A DNA stretch of 18,336 nt, taken from NCBI GenBank assembly GCA_964426875.1, contig CAYRSB010000028.1, positions 1-18,336 of the forward strand, written 5' to 3'. The notes beneath the pieces are model-generated. The model saw only the letters and a list, made by a program, of their open reading frames with translations. It was not told the origin of the DNA and searched no databases. The position numbers and the translations under genes are program-made. Position 1 is the stretch's first letter. Each line of letters starts with the position of its first letter. The DNA is from Caldatribacterium sp964426875. Its GTDB lineage: Bacteria > Atribacterota > Atribacteria > Atribacterales > Caldatribacteriaceae. Shown in pieces: positions 1 through 7,299 of the stretch.

Positions 1-18
1 ACCCTGGTTCCCCAAGGC
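1..18 (-). promoter_or_regulatory. Possible hairpin at the 5' end of the transcript from the left-edge promoter
   Basis: Read on the minus strand, GCCTTGG (18-12) can pair with CCAGGGT (7-1) around a GGAA loop (11-8): seven pairs, two of them G-U, closed by a GNRA-type tetraloop. The predicted transcription start falls at the foot of this stem, so the RNA would begin with a hairpin. Such stems may protect an mRNA from 5' decay or be the first stem of a longer leader or small RNA; the window ends here, so the rest cannot be judged. Confidence 0.4.
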
Positions 19-25
19 AAGAGAT

Positions 26-54
26 AATTTAGCACAGGGATGGGAAGTTGTCAA
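26..54 (-). promoter_or_regulatory. Sigma-70-type promoter reading left out of the window
   Basis: On the minus strand a perfect TTGACA (49-54) is followed by a 17-base spacer and TAAATT (26-31), 4 of 6 to the -10 consensus including the key first and last T and second A. The truA stop codon TGA (51-53) is embedded in the -35 box, so the next transcription unit begins as tightly as the sequence allows. The predicted start is near 18-19. In genomes with this gene order rplM-rpsI often follows truA, so these are likely targets, but the downstream gene is outside the window. Confidence 0.7.
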
Positions 55-893
55 CAACCAAGAGCTCTTCTTTCCAGAAGTTTTTGGTCCTCTCCCACCC
101 ACACCGGTACGACAAAACCCACATCTTCCAGCCTCAGCCCTTCATAAGGATTGATCCCTTCATACACTACCTCTATGAGGTACAATCCCTGGGGAGGAAG
201 GTTCAAACGGTGGTACTCCCTGTAAGAGGGGCACTCAAGCATGAGCTCGATATCGGACAAACTCTTTCTTCCTGTTCCAAGAAGGAGGAGTTCTCCGATG
301 ATCATGCGCACCATGTGATACAAAAACCCATCGGCTTCAACCTCAAAAGTAACAATGGGGAACCTCTGAAGGCGAAACTCAAAGGAAAATATCGTTCTCT
401 TTGAAGATCGAGGCGAAGGAGAACTGAAGGAGGAAAAATCATGCTGGCCCAGAAAAAGCTGTACTCCCTTCCGCACCACGTCCCAGTTCAAGTCCGCATC
501 CAAAGGATAGAGATATTTCTTCAGAAAAGTCGGGCAACCTTTCCCGCACCACAGAGCATACGCATACCGCTTTTTTTTCGCTGATTTCCGAGGATGGAAA
601 TCGGGAGAGACTTCTTGAACATTAACCACTCGCATATCTTGAGGCAAGAGAGCCTGCAAGGCTCTTTGCATTTCGTCACGGCCCATAGGGTTATCTGTAG
701 TGAAAGTCACTACCTGTCCAAGGGCGTGAACACCGGCGTCGGTTCTCCCGGAGGCAAGTGTCTTCACCGGTTGTCTCAAAAGAGAAGCGAGCTGCTCTTC
801 AAGGGTACCCTGAATGGTCCTTTTCTGAGGCTGGCGCTGCCAACCAGCATAGTGTGTGCCATCGTATTCCAAAACGAGAAGAAGATTGCGCAA
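51..893 (-). CDS. truA: tRNA pseudouridine(38-40) synthase TruA
   Basis: TruA, 280 residues, converting U38-U40 of the tRNA anticodon arm to pseudouridine. The catalytic aspartate is Asp52 in SGRTDAGVHALGQ; other signatures are LEYDGTHYAGWQRQP at the start, GQHDFSSFSS in the second domain and FLYHMVRMIIGELL. The usual family end is near PPQGLYLIEVVY; about 35 further residues form a C-terminal extension of unknown role. The start is TTG: it is the only start candidate after the in-frame ecfT stop, and only a weak GGTGA precedes it. Its TGA stop lies inside the -35 box of the next promoter. Confidence 0.95.
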   Translation of the reverse strand: MRNLLLVLEYDGTHYAGWQRQPQKRTIQGTLEEQLASLLRQPVKTLASGRTDAGVHALGQVVTFTTDNPMGRDEMQRALQALLPQDMRVVNVQEVSPDFHPRKSAKKKRYAYALWCGKGCPTFLKKYLYPLDADLNWDVVRKGVQLFLGQHDFSSFSSPSPRSSKRTIFSFEFRLQRFPIVTFEVEADGFLYHMVRMIIGELLLLGTGRKSLSDIELMLECPSYREYHRLNLPPQGLYLIEVVYEGINPYEGLRLEDVGFVVPVWVGEDQKLLERRALGC

Positions 894-899
894 AAATAT

Positions 900-1706
900 T
901 CACCACGCAATCCACGAAAGGCTTACGGAGAAAACGAAAAGAGACAAGGAAAAAACGAGGAAAAGATAGTCCCGGACTTGGAATTTCAATACCCTAAGGC
1001 GTGTCCGTCCGATACCCCCCCTGTAACAGCGAGACTCCATGGCCGTTGCCAAGTCTTCTGCCCTACGGAAAGCACTTACAAAAAGAGGGACCAGAAGAGG
1101 CACAAGGCTTTTCATTCGCTTCACAAGGCCCCCCGTTTCAAAGTCGACCCCACGGGCCATCTGAGCTTTCATGACCCGGTCAGCTTCTTCAAGGAGAGTG
1201 GGAATAAAACGGAGAGCTATGGTCATCATCATCGCCAACTCATGTGCCGGGAACCTCCACCTTTTCAAGGGACTCAAAAGTCCTTCAATGCCATCGGTAA
1301 GCTCTATCGGAGAGGTTGTAAGAGTCAGAAGAGTAGTAGCCACCACAAGGAGCACAAGACGAACGGTTATAAAAAGCCCTTTAACGAGACCGCTGAGAGA
1401 TACGCGGAGAAAGCCGAAAAGGAAAAAAGAGCCCTCCGGAGTGAAAAAAACATGAAGGCAAAGGGTCAAAGCAAGAAGGATAACCAAAGGACGGAGGCTC
1501 TTCACAATATACGACGGAGGGAGATGAGCAAGGAGAACCAGTACAGTAAAAAATCCCCCCAAGAGGAGGAAGGCAAACCAGGACTGAACAAGAAAAAGTG
1601 CCACAATCCCAAGGGCAACGAAACAGAGCTTACTCCTTGGATCCAGACGGTGTAGAACCGAATCAAGGGGTATGTACTGGCCAACCACTAAACCTCGAGC
1701 GAACAT
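900..1706 (-). CDS. ecfT: Energy-coupling factor transporter transmembrane protein EcfT
   Basis: Membrane scaffold of the ECF transporter, 268 residues. Hydrophobic segments lie at about 28-60, 72-88, 108-130 and 245-268. Between the last ones are the two coupling helices with the conserved small-Arg-Gly motifs: AQMARG at 181-186 and ESRCYRG at 224-230, which dock onto EcfA1 and EcfA2. The N-terminal YIPLDSVLHRLDPRSKL is a family signature. ATG start 8 bases after GAGG, inside the end of ecfA2. No substrate-binding S component lies in the window, so this is likely a shared group II module serving several S components encoded elsewhere. Ends with TGA 6 bases before, and in the same frame as, truA. 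Confidence 0.95.
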   Translation of the reverse strand: MFARGLVVGQYIPLDSVLHRLDPRSKLCFVALGIVALFLVQSWFAFLLLGGFFTVLVLLAHLPPSYIVKSLRPLVILLALTLCLHVFFTPEGSFFLFGFLRVSLSGLVKGLFITVRLVLLVVATTLLTLTTSPIELTDGIEGLLSPLKRWRFPAHELAMMMTIALRFIPTLLEEADRVMKAQMARGVDFETGGLVKRMKSLVPLLVPLFVSAFRRAEDLATAMESRCYRGGIGRTRLRVLKFQVRDYLFLVFSLSLFVFSVSLSWIAW

Positions 1707-2563
1707 TGTTTTTTCCTCATCAGCACTCTCTCTTCAATTTCCTGACAAAGCTCTTGCGGAGAGAGAACAGGGCTCACTTCGAACCCCCTCTTCTTGAGAA
1801 GAAAGGCAACCCTCAAAAGAGGGGAAGGAATAATGCCATATTTTCTCATCCAGTCTTCGTGAGAAAAAAATTCCCGTATGTCTCCGTCAAAGGCAATCTT
1901 CCCCCCCTCAAGCACTATGACTCGTTCTGCAATCTGAGCAACGTCTTCGACGTTGTGCGAAACCACTATAAGAGTAAGTCCCCACTGCGTTCTCATTCCC
2001 TGAAGATGTCTCAAGAGGCCCTTCCTTCCTTGAGGATCAAGGCCTGCCGTTGGCTCATCAAGCACGAGAACTTCGGGCCTCATGGAAAGGATGCTGGCAA
2101 TGGCTACCCTGCGCATCTGTCCTCCACTTAACTCAAAAGGACTCTTGTCCTTGAGAGTCTCATAATCAAGACCCACGACCTCCATGGCCCATTGTACCCT
2201 CTCCCTGAGTTCTTCGCCTTCTATGCCCATATTTCGAGGCGCAAAAGCTATCTCGCGAAAAACCGTTTCTTCAAAGATTTGGTCTTCGGGATACTGAAAG
2301 ACCAAACCCACCTTTCGACGGATTTCCCTTAAGACCTGCCCCCTCACCCGGGTATCTACACCATCTACCACCACCCTACCTTCTTGGGGAATTAAAAGGG
2401 CATTTAAATGTTGAACAAGGGTGGATTTTCCACAACCGGTCCTCCCCAAAATTGCTATGCTCTCCCCCCGCTTGACGGAAAAAGAGACACCACGCAGGGC
2501 TTGAACAGCAAAGGGAGTACTTGGAAGGTAGGTAAAGGAGATATTCTCTACCGATATGAACAC
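1688..2563 (-). CDS. ecfA2: Energy-coupling factor transporter ATPase EcfA2
   Basis: Second ABC ATPase of the ECF module, 291 residues. Walker A GRTGCGKST at 40-48, Q-loop Gln90 in FQYPEDQ, signature LSGGQ at 145-149, Walker B VLVLDE at 165-170 followed by PTAGLDP, switch His203. FQYPEDQIFEETV and the PTAGLDP ending distinguish it from EcfA1 and mark it as the EcfA2 partner; the two form the heterodimer that powers substrate release by toppling of the S component. Start codon is GTG, inside the end of ecfA1, with GGTGG 7 bases upstream. It overlaps ecfT by 19 bases. Confidence 0.96.
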   Translation of the reverse strand: MFISVENISFTYLPSTPFAVQALRGVSFSVKRGESIAILGRTGCGKSTLVQHLNALLIPQEGRVVVDGVDTRVRGQVLREIRRKVGLVFQYPEDQIFEETVFREIAFAPRNMGIEGEELRERVQWAMEVVGLDYETLKDKSPFELSGGQMRRVAIASILSMRPEVLVLDEPTAGLDPQGRKGLLRHLQGMRTQWGLTLIVVSHNVEDVAQIAERVIVLEGGKIAFDGDIREFFSHEDWMRKYGIIPSPLLRVAFLLKKRGFEVSPVLSPQELCQEIEERVLMRKKQCSLEV

Positions 2564-3378
2564 AGGGCATCCACCAGCTCTTCCGGAAAGAGAGGCAAGA
2601 TTGAGAAAAGGTCTGGGTAATCTTTCTCTAAAAGGAGTGCTACATCAACGACTTGAGGGAGTTCAAGTCCCCACTTCTTCATCTCTTCGCCGGCATGAAA
2701 TACCTCACGGGGAAATCCAAAGGAAACAATCCTTCCCTCGTCGATGACCATAACCTTGTCTGCTATCACAGCCTCTTCCACATTGTGAGTGATATGGAGG
2801 ACGCCCACTTCTTTTTTGAGTTCCAACAAGAGGGCAAGGAGTTCTTCCTTACCCTCAGGGTCAAGCATCGCCGTTGCCTCATCCAAAACAAGGTATTTGG
2901 GGTACATGGCTAAAACTCCAGCAATGGCAACCCGTTGCTTCTGTCCACCTGAAAGGGTATGGGGTTCCCGCTTTTTGTACTCCTCCATACCCACTTTCTC
3001 AAGGACTTCGTCTACCCTTCTTCGAATTTCCGTCGGAGGAAGTCCCAGGTTTTCCGGTCCAAAGGCAACGTCTTCTTCAACGGTTGTAGCCACCAGCTGG
3101 TTATCCGGATTTTGAAAGACAAGACCAACTCGCCTTCGAATTTCAAAAAGTGACTTCTCATCCCTCGTATCCATCCCATCCACCCACACATGGCCATGCT
3201 TTGGAACAAGGAGACCGTTGCAGTGCTTTGCCAAGGTGGATTTTCCCGAACCATTTCGTCCCAAAAGGACGACAAGTTCCCCTTCGCGGAGCTCAAAGGA
3301 AATTCCCTTGAGTACCTCTACATTACTTCCCTCGAGTTCTTCTCCATAGAAGAAGTGAACATCCTCAAAGGAAATCAT
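2548..3378 (-). CDS. ecfA1: Energy-coupling factor transporter ATPase EcfA1
   Basis: ABC ATPase of 276 residues, one of the two nucleotide-binding subunits of an ECF vitamin/metal importer. Walker A GRNGSGKST is at 40-48, the Q-loop Gln89 in FQNPDNQ, the signature LSGGQ at 142-146, Walker B YLVLDE at 162-167 followed by the ATAMLDP typical of EcfA1, and the switch His198. FQNPDNQ and the C-terminal region after residue 220 match the group. ATG start 5 bases after rplQ; its binding site (AAAGG) is weak and close. The C-terminus overlaps ecfA2 by 16 bases. Acts at the inner face of the membrane. Confidence 0.96.
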   Translation of the reverse strand: MISFEDVHFFYGEELEGSNVEVLKGISFELREGELVVLLGRNGSGKSTLAKHCNGLLVPKHGHVWVDGMDTRDEKSLFEIRRRVGLVFQNPDNQLVATTVEEDVAFGPENLGLPPTEIRRRVDEVLEKVGMEEYKKREPHTLSGGQKQRVAIAGVLAMYPKYLVLDEATAMLDPEGKEELLALLLELKKEVGVLHITHNVEEAVIADKVMVIDEGRIVSFGFPREVFHAGEEMKKWGLELPQVVDVALLLEKDYPDLFSILPLFPEELVDALCSYR

Positions 3379-3383
3379 AACCT

Positions 3384-3749
3384 TTAAGACCGGAAGTACT
3401 CCACTATCTCCACAAGTACCAGGGGGGCACCATCGCCAAAGCGGAATCCCGTCTTGACCAGACGACAGTATCCACCCTTTCGCTCTTTCATGCGAGGCAC
3501 AATGTTACGGAGAAGAGTTTTAAAGGCTTCCTTATCCCGTATCCATGAGACCACTTGCCTCATGGAACCACTATCTCCTTGAACGGCCAAAGAAACCACA
3601 CGTTCAAAATACTTTTTGAGAATCTTCCCTTTGGCCTCGGTCGTTTCAATCTTCCCACTCTTGATGAGAGAAACAAGCATATTTGTAACCATGTTCTCCC
3701 TATGGGAAGTTTTTCTCCCTAATTTCTCAGCTCTTCTACGGTGTCTCAC
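3384..3749 (-). CDS. rplQ: 50S ribosomal protein L17
   Basis: Complete L17, 121 residues, starting MRHRRRAEKLGRKTSHRENM, the family hallmark, and ending with FRFGDGAPLVLVEIVEY. L17 sits near the bottom of the large subunit by the tunnel exit. The start is GTG within the GTGA overlap with rpoA; GGGGAG lies 9 bases upstream inside rpoA, so the two genes are probably translationally coupled. This closes the alpha operon, but only 5 bases separate it from ecfA1, with no terminator, so transcription very likely continues. Confidence 0.98.
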   Translation of the reverse strand: MRHRRRAEKLGRKTSHRENMVTNMLVSLIKSGKIETTEAKGKILKKYFERVVSLAVQGDSGSMRQVVSWIRDKEAFKTLLRNIVPRMKERKGGYCRLVKTGFRFGDGAPLVLVEIVEYFRS

Positions 3750-4741
3750 TCCTGGTCACTCCCCGTACTCTTCTTTTCTCCCAAACGGTATCCAAGCTTT
3801 CCAAGTTTACCAAGGATTTCCTCGTAAGTCTTCTGACCCAGGTTTTTGATTTTTTTCAAATCCTCAGGACGACTCTGCACAATCTCAAGAAGTTCCCGAA
3901 CTGTGTTGATATGAGCCCGCTTCAAACAGTTATAGGCCCGCACCGAAAGCTCGAGCTCCTCTATGCTCATCTTCCTCTCTTCTTTCGGTACTACTTCCTC
4001 ACCTACCCTGCTTGCCACAGACTCTCCAATGTGCTCCTTCAAAAGATTCAAAAGATGCGAAAATTCTTCTACAAGAAGCTCGAGAGCCCGTCGAAAGGCT
4101 TGCTGCGGAGTGACGGCACCATTTGTCCAGATTTCAAGGAGGATTTTGTCGTAATTCGTGAATTGTCCCACCCGAGTATCCACCACCTGAAAGTTCACTT
4201 TCCTCACAGGTGTAAAGATGGCGTCTACCGGGATAACATCATAGGTGTGATAGGTATCTTCCCCTGCCTCTCGATATCCCTTCCCCCTACCCACAAAAAT
4301 CCTCATATTCAGATGTCCATCCTCCTCGAGCTCGGCCAAATAGTGGTCAGGGTTAATAATCTCTACATTTGGGTTAGGCTTTATATCTCTTGCTGTAACC
4401 CTCCGCAGGGCCCCCGGAACACCCTTCACATCGAGATAGAGTGTCTCGTTGTCTGAATAGGACCGCAACACCAAGCCCTTCAGATTGAGGATGACATCAG
4501 TGACGTCCTCTCTTATCCCAGGCAGAGGGGAGAATTCGTGGATCACACCGTCGATTTGAACGGCGGTGACCGCCGAGCCTTCGATAGAAGAAAGAAGTAC
4601 CCGCCGCAGGGCATTTCCGACGGTAACACCCCAGCCAGATTCGAAAGGTTCGATAGAGAACTTTCCGTATTGAACCCAAGTGGTAGGGTCTTCCTTGAAT
4701 TCCAGTAACTCACACCTCATCAGGCTTTTCAAATCCTGCAT
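3746..4741 (-). CDS. rpoA: DNA-directed RNA polymerase subunit alpha
   Basis: Complete alpha subunit, 331 residues from the chosen ATG. The N-terminal dimerisation and assembly domain includes GWGVTVGNALRRVLLSS (about residues 36-52). The C-terminal domain (about 255-325) has LSVRAYNCLKRA, with the arginine and asparagine that contact UP-element DNA and activators in E. coli (R265, N268), and LGQKTYEEI. A GTG at 4759 overlapping the rpsD stop is possible, but GAGG sits 7 bases before the ATG at 4741 and the protein then begins MQDLKSLMRCELLEF, more like relatives. Its TGA stop overlaps the rplQ start by 4 bases (GTGA). Confidence 0.97.
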   Translation of the reverse strand: MQDLKSLMRCELLEFKEDPTTWVQYGKFSIEPFESGWGVTVGNALRRVLLSSIEGSAVTAVQIDGVIHEFSPLPGIREDVTDVILNLKGLVLRSYSDNETLYLDVKGVPGALRRVTARDIKPNPNVEIINPDHYLAELEEDGHLNMRIFVGRGKGYREAGEDTYHTYDVIPVDAIFTPVRKVNFQVVDTRVGQFTNYDKILLEIWTNGAVTPQQAFRRALELLVEEFSHLLNLLKEHIGESVASRVGEEVVPKEERKMSIEELELSVRAYNCLKRAHINTVRELLEIVQSRPEDLKKIKNLGQKTYEEILGKLGKLGYRLGEKKSTGSDQE

Positions 4742-4755
4742 AGAGACACCTCGAA

Positions 4756-5382
4756 TCACTTAGAGTAGAATTCTACAACGAGCTGCTCCTGTACTGGGAA
4801 GTCAATGTCCTCCCTCTTTGGCTCTCTGAGAACAGTGGCCTTCCCGGCGCTTCTATCTACAGAAAGCCATGAAGGAACCTGAAAGTCTTCTTTTTCCTCA
4901 AGCAATTCTTTTATCTTTCCATTTTCTTTCCCTCTCTCAGAAAGCTCAATCACGTCGCCTACCTCGACGAGGTAGGAAGGAATACCAACCCGTCTCCCAT
5001 TCACAAGAAAGTGACCATGGAGCACCATTTGCCGTGCCTCAGCACGAGAGTCACTCAAACCCATTCGGAAAACAACATTATCCAATCTCCTCTCAAGAAG
5101 TGAGAGAAGATTCTCACCAGTTAGTCCAAGCATTTTTGTGGCCTTGTCAAAATAATTCTTGAACTGCCTCTCCGTTATCCCATAAATGAAACGAACTTTT
5201 TGCTTCTCGTGAAGTCGCAAGCCATAACTGGAAAGCCGTTTCCTCGCTCCCTTATGAATGCCCGGAGCAAAGGGCCTGCGTTCAAAAGCACATTTGTCTG
5301 TGAAGCAACGTGGTCCTTTCAAAAAAAGCTTTGCACCTTGCCGCCGGCAAAGACGGCAACGCGGTTCAGTATACCTTGACAT
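4756..5382 (-). CDS. rpsD: 30S ribosomal protein S4, zinc-finger form
   Basis: Complete S4, 208 residues. The N-terminus has Cys9, Cys12, Cys26 and Cys31, a zinc-finger arrangement like that of Thermus S4 and absent from E. coli S4. The S4 RNA-binding domain follows near residues 97-160 (RRLDNVVFRMGLSDSRAEAR and HGHFLVNGRRVGIPSYLV). S4 starts small-subunit assembly, lines the mRNA entry with S3 and S5, and in E. coli represses the alpha operon. ATG start with GGGAGGA 8 bases upstream. Stop TGA is 14 bases before the preferred rpoA start. Confidence 0.98.
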   Translation of the reverse strand: MSRYTEPRCRLCRRQGAKLFLKGPRCFTDKCAFERRPFAPGIHKGARKRLSSYGLRLHEKQKVRFIYGITERQFKNYFDKATKMLGLTGENLLSLLERRLDNVVFRMGLSDSRAEARQMVLHGHFLVNGRRVGIPSYLVEVGDVIELSERGKENGKIKELLEEKEDFQVPSWLSVDRSAGKATVLREPKREDIDFPVQEQLVVEFYSK

Positions 5383-5397
5383 CGCTTTTGTCCTCCC

Positions 5398-5784
5398 TCA
5401 AACTCTTCTCTGTTTTGGTGGACGGCAACCGTTATGGGGAATTGGGGTAACATCTTTGATGGAGTTGATCACCAAACCCGCCGCCTGAAGAGAACGAATG
5501 GCCGTCTCCCGGCCGGCGCCGGGGCCCTTAACCAGAACGTCCACCTCTCGCAGGCCGAGGTCCATTGCCTTTCTCGCTGCCTGTTCTGCTGCAAGCTGAG
5601 CAGCAAAAGGTGTACCCTTTTTCGTTCCCTTAAAACCAACCGTACCACCACTGGCCCAAGCAACGACATTCCCCTGACGATCGGTAATAGACACAACGGT
5701 ATTGTTAAACGTCGATTTAATATGCGCGATTCCTTCGCGCACAATCCTTCTTTCTCTCTTTTTCTTGCGTGAAGGCTTGGCCAA
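5398..5784 (-). CDS. rpsK: 30S ribosomal protein S11
   Basis: Complete S11, 128 residues, of the small-subunit platform. Signatures are GIAHIKSTFNNTVVSITDRQ, the GGTVGFKGTKKGTPFAAQ stretch and the C-terminal PIPHNGCRPPKQRRV. The Asn118-Gly119 pair is the site that becomes isoaspartate in E. coli S11, so the modification is possible here. The start codon is TTG, about 10 bases after AAGGAGGT; no in-frame ATG is near. Gap of 19 bases after rpsM and 15 bases before rpsD. Confidence 0.98.
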   Translation of the reverse strand: MAKPSRKKKRERRIVREGIAHIKSTFNNTVVSITDRQGNVVAWASGGTVGFKGTKKGTPFAAQLAAEQAARKAMDLGLREVDVLVKGPGAGRETAIRSLQAAGLVINSIKDVTPIPHNGCRPPKQRRV

Positions 5785-5803
5785 GGTCTTCTATACCTCC
5801 TTC

Positions 5804-6172
5804 TTATTTCTTCCTCCGTACTCCCACGGTTCTTCTCGGTCCCTTACGGGTTCTCGCATTGGTTCGCGTTCTTTGCCCTCTCACCGGAAGACCACGCCGA
5901 TGGCGCAAACCGCGATAGCATCCAATAGTGATGAGACGCTTGATATTCTGTGCTACCCGCGCCCTCAACTCTCCCTCCACCGGATATTGCTCTACGAGTT
6001 TTTGAATCCGGTTGATCTCGTCATCGGTGAGATCTTTCACTTTCACTGACGGATCAACCTCGGCCCCCTCTAAAATCTCTTTCGAGAGGCTTTTGCCGAT
6101 ACCGTAAATGTATGTTAGGGCAATATCGATTCTCTTGTTTGGAGGTAAATCTACACCTGCTATACGAGCCAT
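5804..6172 (-). CDS. rpsM: 30S ribosomal protein S13
   Basis: S13, 122 residues from the chosen ATG, starting MARIAGVDLPPNKRIDIALT. The helix-two-turns-helix region includes YIYGIGKSLSKEIL, and the C-terminus has GLRHRRGLPVRGQRTRTNAR followed by the basic tail GPRRTVGVRRKK that reaches the decoding area. S13 forms bridges B1a/B1b with the large subunit and contacts P-site tRNA. The open frame extends to 6229 through rpmJ, but GAGGAGGT lies 6 bases before 6172. First gene of the alpha operon. Confidence 0.98.
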   Translation of the reverse strand: MARIAGVDLPPNKRIDIALTYIYGIGKSLSKEILEGAEVDPSVKVKDLTDDEINRIQKLVEQYPVEGELRARVAQNIKRLITIGCYRGLRHRRGLPVRGQRTRTNARTRKGPRRTVGVRRKK

Positions 6173-6185
6173 TTTTAGACCTCCT

Positions 6186-6299
6186 CTAACCCTGTCTCTG
6201 TTTATGCCTGGGTTCTGAACACACCACAAAGACCCTCCCCTTCCGACGTACTACCTTACACTTCTCGCACCGTGGCTTTACCGAGGCGCGAACCTTCAC
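6186..6299 (-). CDS. rpmJ: 50S ribosomal protein L36, zinc-binding form
   Basis: A 37-codon gene. The product begins MKVRASVKPRCEKCKVVRRK and ends VVCSEPRHKQRQG, which is full-length L36. Zinc ligands Cys11, Cys14, Cys27 and His32 are all present, so this is the zinc-containing (C+) form. L36 is the smallest ribosomal protein and binds 23S rRNA in the large subunit. The start is GTG, with GGGAGG 8 bases upstream. It fills the space between infA and rpsM exactly; its TAG stop runs into the GAGGAGG binding site of rpsM. Confidence 0.97.
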   Translation of the reverse strand: MKVRASVKPRCEKCKVVRRKGRVFVVCSEPRHKQRQG

Positions 6300-6316
6300 C
6301 GCTTGGACCTCCCTTC

Positions 6317-6535
6317 TCACTTATGACGATAGATAATCCTCCCCTTCGTGGGGTCATACTTGGAAATCTGCACGGTTACCTTATCTCCAGGAAGAATGCG
6401 TATGTAATGCATGCGCATCCTTCCGGAGATATGTGCAAGGATAACCTTGCCGGTCTCCAATTCTACTCTAAACATGGCATTCGGTAAAGGCTCAACAACT
6501 GTCCCCTTAACTTCAATAAAATCCCCTCTTGCCAT
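6317..6535 (-). CDS. infA: Translation initiation factor IF-1
   Basis: Complete IF-1, 72 residues, a single S1-like OB fold. Recognisable are KGTVVEPLPNAMFRVELETG, VILAHISGRMRMHYIRILPG and DKVTVQISKYDPTKGRIIYR. IF-1 occupies the A site during initiation and assists IF-2 and IF-3. The ATG shares one base with the map stop (TAATG). GAGGGG about 10 bases upstream is the binding site; it sits in the loop of a possible weak AU-rich stem (GAAAGA with TCTTTC, 6538-6555). Followed 17 bases later by rpmJ, the common infA-rpmJ-rpsM order. Confidence 0.98.
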   Translation of the reverse strand: MARGDFIEVKGTVVEPLPNAMFRVELETGKVILAHISGRMRMHYIRILPGDKVTVQISKYDPTKGRIIYRHK

Positions 6536-7299
6536 TAGAAAGAATCCCCTCTTTCAGCCTGGGTGAGGATTTCGGGTTTTTCCCGCTTCACGAGTACTGT
6601 ATGCTCAAAGTGTGCGGACAACCCCCCATCCTCAGTGACCACAGTCCACCCATCTTCAAGAACCTTTACCCTATAATTCCTCTCATTCGCCATGGGTTCA
6701 ATAGCCAAAACCATTCCCTCCTCAAGGATTGCCCCCTGTCCTTTTTTACCGAAGTTTGGAATCTGAGGATCCTCGTGGAGACTTTTCCCCACTCCATGAC
6801 CCACAAGATCCCTCACCACCGAAAACCCTTCCCGCTCAACAGTCATCTGGATGGCATGAGATATATCTCCCACTCGGTTCCCGGGAATTGCCCGACGAAT
6901 TCCTTCGTAGAGAGCCTTCCTTGTCACCTCAACGAGTTTCCGAGCCATCGGGTTCCCGTTCCCTACAACAACACTGAAAGCGGCATCGGTATAAAAACCC
7001 TCAAACTCCACCCCCACATCGATGCTCACGAGATCTCCTTCCTTGACGACTCTTTTCCCGGGTAGACCGTGAACAACCTCGTCATTAATAGAAATACATA
7101 AAGAGGCCGGAAATCCCCTGTATCCCAAAAAGGCAGGCTTCGCGCCCTCTCTCGCAATGAGCTCTCGTGCCACTTCCTCAAGGAAGGAGGTAGTCACACC
7201 GGGAACAAGGAGGGTCCTCAATCTTTCAAGGACACGCCCCAATATTCTCCCACTCTGGCGAATTTTCTCAACTTCTTTTCTCTTCGTGAACTTAGCCAT
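6535..7299 (-). CDS. map: Methionine aminopeptidase, type I
   Basis: Methionine aminopeptidase, 254 residues, removing the initiator Met from new proteins. The five metal ligands of the pita-bread fold are visible: Asp94 and Asp105 (SIDVGVEFEGFYTD), His168 (GHGVGKSLHED), Glu201 (AIEPMAN) and Glu232 (HFEHTV); His77 is the likely substrate-contacting residue. No N-terminal zinc-finger extension, so a class Ib-like enzyme. The ATG at 7299 overlaps the adk stop by 8 bases (ATGGCTAA). The only good ribosome binding site, AAGGAA, is paired in a 6-bp hairpin, which suggests dependence on translation of adk. Upstream starts to 7353 are open but not family-like. Confidence 0.97.
   Translation of the reverse strand: MAKFTKRKEVEKIRQSGRILGRVLERLRTLLVPGVTTSFLEEVARELIAREGAKPAFLGYRGFPASLCISINDEVVHGLPGKRVVKEGDLVSIDVGVEFEGFYTDAAFSVVVGNGNPMARKLVEVTRKALYEGIRRAIPGNRVGDISHAIQMTVEREGFSVVRDLVGHGVGKSLHEDPQIPNFGKKGQGAILEEGMVLAIEPMANERNYRVKVLEDGWTVVTEDGGLSAHFEHTVLVKREKPEILTQAERGDSF

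Noticed and set aside
594..1655. Long plus-strand open frame (353 codons) opposite ecfT and truA
   Set aside because: It lies wholly antisense to two clear genes, its translation is Lys/Ser/His-rich with no recognisable domain, and it arises from the codon bias of the opposite strand.
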